Below, piece after piece: positions 62,642 to 64,000 of a stretch of 64,000 bases of DNA (its first letter is position 1; every line of letters starts with the position of its first letter). The stretch spans positions 19,828 to 83,827 of the forward strand of contig DASVVT010000056.1 in NCBI GenBank assembly GCA_036386415.1. The letters run 5' to 3'. The notes beneath the pieces were generated by a model. The model ran no database searches, was not told the DNA's origin, and saw only the letters and a program-made list of their open reading frames with translations. Made by a program: the position numbers and the translations under genes. Origin of the DNA: DASVVT01 sp036386415 (GTDB lineage Bacteria > Acidobacteriota > Blastocatellia > Pyrinomonadales > Pyrinomonadaceae).

Positions 62642-64000
62642 TCAGTCTCCTTCCGTCACTGGCGCGTCTCTATAGGCGACGCGATTGTGGCGCGACCAGT
62701 ACCAGTAAACGGGTAGCCCCAGCACGATCAGGACGAGCCCCGCCACGGCCTGTCGCGTCATCGCCAACAGGGTATTGCCGAGCAGCCACGCCGTCGCGAT
62801 GAGAAAGAGGACGGGCACGACCGGATAGCCCCACGCGCGGTAGGGACGCTCCGCATGCGGCATCCGACGCCGGAAGATGAAGACCGAAGCGGTCGTCAAC
62901 CCGTAGAAGATCCAGAGGGCGAAGATCGAATAATTGGTCAGCGCATCGAACGAGCCGGAGAGCGCGAGCGCGCAAGCCCAGAACGCCTGGGCGATGAGTG
63001 CTCCGATGGGCACGTGCGTGCGTGACGAGAGGCGCGCGAGGTTCTGAAAGAAGAGGCGGTCGCGCGACATGGCATAAGGGACACGCGCGCCCGTGAGCAC
63101 TCCGACGTGAATCGTGCCGAAGGTAGAGGCCAGAAGTCCTACGGAGATGAGGCTCAGGCCGACTGAGCCAAGCGTCCTGCGCGCCACTTCCGCCGCGACG
63201 GATGAGCCGGTCGAAACGCTCGCGATTTCCGTCGGCGTCAGTATGTAGAAGTAGGCGGTGTTGATGAAGATATAGAGCAGGCCGATGATCGTCATGCCGC
63301 CGATCAAGGCGAGCGGAATGTTGCGCTGCGGATTTTTAACCTCGCCTGCGACGAGCGTCAGATCATTCCAGCCGTTGTAGGCCCAGAGCGCGCCCAGCAT
63401 TGCTGCCGCGAAACCGGCTGATCCCGCGCGCTCCGCCGTCGAGACCCCTTCGCACGTTCCGCCCATGTTGGTAGCAGCCATGTGCGTCCAGTCGCCGCCC
63501 GCGTACATAAACGCGCCACAGCCCACCGCCAGCACGAGCGCAATCTTGATTCCGGTCAGCACGGCTGCGACGTGGCCGCTGACGTAGACGGCGGCGCAGT
63601 TAATGGCCGTCACGAACGCTATGATGCTGATCGCAACGATTTGCAAGAGACCGACGGGAATCTGGAGGAACAGCAGGTCGAGCGTGAAGTACTTGATGTC
63701 GAGCGCGCCGCCAACCAGCGTATTGAGAAAGATGGCGAAGCTGATGCTCAGCGCCGCCAGTCCTCCGGCGCGCGCGACAAAAAATTGCATCCAGCCATAA
63801 AGGAAGCCCCAGGGCGCGCCGTAAGCCTCGCGTATAAAGACATACTCGCCGCCCGCTCTCGGCATCATCGCCGCCAACTCCGCATACGTCAGCGCTCCGG
63901 CCAAAGAGAGCAGCCCGGCGGCGACCCACACGGCCATCACCTTGCCTGGTGTGCCGACGTTGCAGGTCATCACACGCGCCTTCAAGAAGACGCCCGTCCC
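62642..64000 (-). CDS. APC-family amino-acid permease, 5' end outside window
   Basis: The frame is open to the window edge; the first residues seen are GTGVFLKARVMTCNVGTPG, the usual segment just after the first half-helix, so about 25-40 residues are missing. Helices cover the rest: VWVAAGLLSLAGALTYAELAAMMPRAGGEY (split: AGLLSLAGALTYAEL), FLYGWMQFFVARAGGLAAL, IALVLAVGCGAFMYAG, ALWAYNGWNDLTLVAGEV and more. This is the amino acid/polyamine/organocation superfamily, LAT-like or serine/threonine exchanger-like, at ~455 aa seen. Substrate undecided. Confidence 0.92.
   Translation of the reverse strand, partial: GTGVFLKARVMTCNVGTPGKVMAVWVAAGLLSLAGALTYAELAAMMPRAGGEYVFIREAYGAPWGFLYGWMQFFVARAGGLAALSISFAIFLNTLVGGALDIKYFTLDLLFLQIPVGLLQIVAISIIAFVTAINCAAVYVSGHVAAVLTGIKIALVLAVGCGAFMYAGGDWTHMAATNMGGTCEGVSTAERAGSAGFAAAMLGALWAYNGWNDLTLVAGEVKNPQRNIPLALIGGMTIIGLLYIFINTAYFYILTPTEIASVSTGSSVAAEVARRTLGSVGLSLISVGLLASTFGTIHVGVLTGARVPYAMSRDRLFFQNLARLSSRTHVPIGALIAQAFWACALALSGSFDALTNYSIFALWIFYGLTTASVFIFRRRMPHAERPYRAWGYPVVPVLFLIATAWLLGNTLLAMTRQAVAGLVLIVLGLPVYWYWSRHNRVAYRDAPVTEGD

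Noticed and set aside
1..64000. tRNA, rRNA or other non-coding RNA genes
   Set aside because: I looked for tRNA T-arm-like text and rRNA signatures and found none that could be folded convincingly by eye. A covariance-model scan would be needed to exclude short ones.

Overview
This window looks like a chromosomal piece of an Acidobacteriota genome, most likely class Blastocatellia (Pyrinomonadales-like). The evidence is indirect: a protein of the acidobacterial VWFA-related type, two TonB-dependent receptors with an N-terminal carboxypeptidase-regulatory-like domain, a DUF6335 protein, GC-rich core genes with short operons, and many intergenic palindromes built from iterated 7-bp units. No rRNA, tRNA or CRISPR array was recognised.

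Layout. 1-12.2 kb: the 3' part of a TonB-dependent receptor, small genes, a decayed DUF4160/DUF2442 pair, a VWA-like secreted protein, a toxin-antitoxin pair whose toxin has a premature stop, a two-gene membrane/coiled-coil operon, and an intact mlaE-mlaF-mlaD lipid-transport operon. 12.2-37.2 kb: an accessory island. It opens with arrays of ~20-bp repeats and a 5'-truncated IS256 transposase. It then holds a secreted nuclease, a secreted BNR/vWD/Ig-like protein, a decayed NTPase, a giant leaderless protein (about 2120 aa) with LamG domains nested inside one another, a patatin-like remnant, a leaderless metzincin protease and a protein of unknown function. Facing these is a four-gene operon: a multi-GAF histidine kinase, a lone receiver, an unknown protein and a CHAT (caspase-like) protease. 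The island ends with a TIR domain fused to an HsdR-like motor whose Walker A lysine is replaced. 37.2-64 kb: core metabolism and housekeeping: MidA-type methyltransferase, aldehyde dehydrogenase, ion channel, aconitase, cyclophilin, D-aminoacyl-tRNA deacylase, GatB, MtnA, nucleotide-sugar enzymes, a cobalamin-riboswitch-controlled TonB receptor, isoaspartyl peptidase and an amino-acid permease cut by the window edge.

How genes may work together. MlaE/F/D form the inner-membrane part of a phospholipid transporter. The kinase, receiver, unknown protein and CHAT protease overlap or lie within about 45 nt of each other and probably form one signalling-to-proteolysis system. The TIR-motor protein fits stand-alone immunity with NAD-directed effector activity. 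The vitamin B12 receptor is preceded by two cobalamin riboswitches in tandem with a strong hairpin terminator between them. Polysaccharide precursor supply is suggested by the epimerase and UDP-sugar dehydrogenase pair.

The strongest novelty candidates are the triply nested LamG architecture, the HK-receiver-unknown-CHAT operon, the TIR/dead-HsdR fusion, the tandem B12 riboswitch with a repeat inserted into it, and the genome-wide style of heptamer-built palindromes abutting gene 3' ends.
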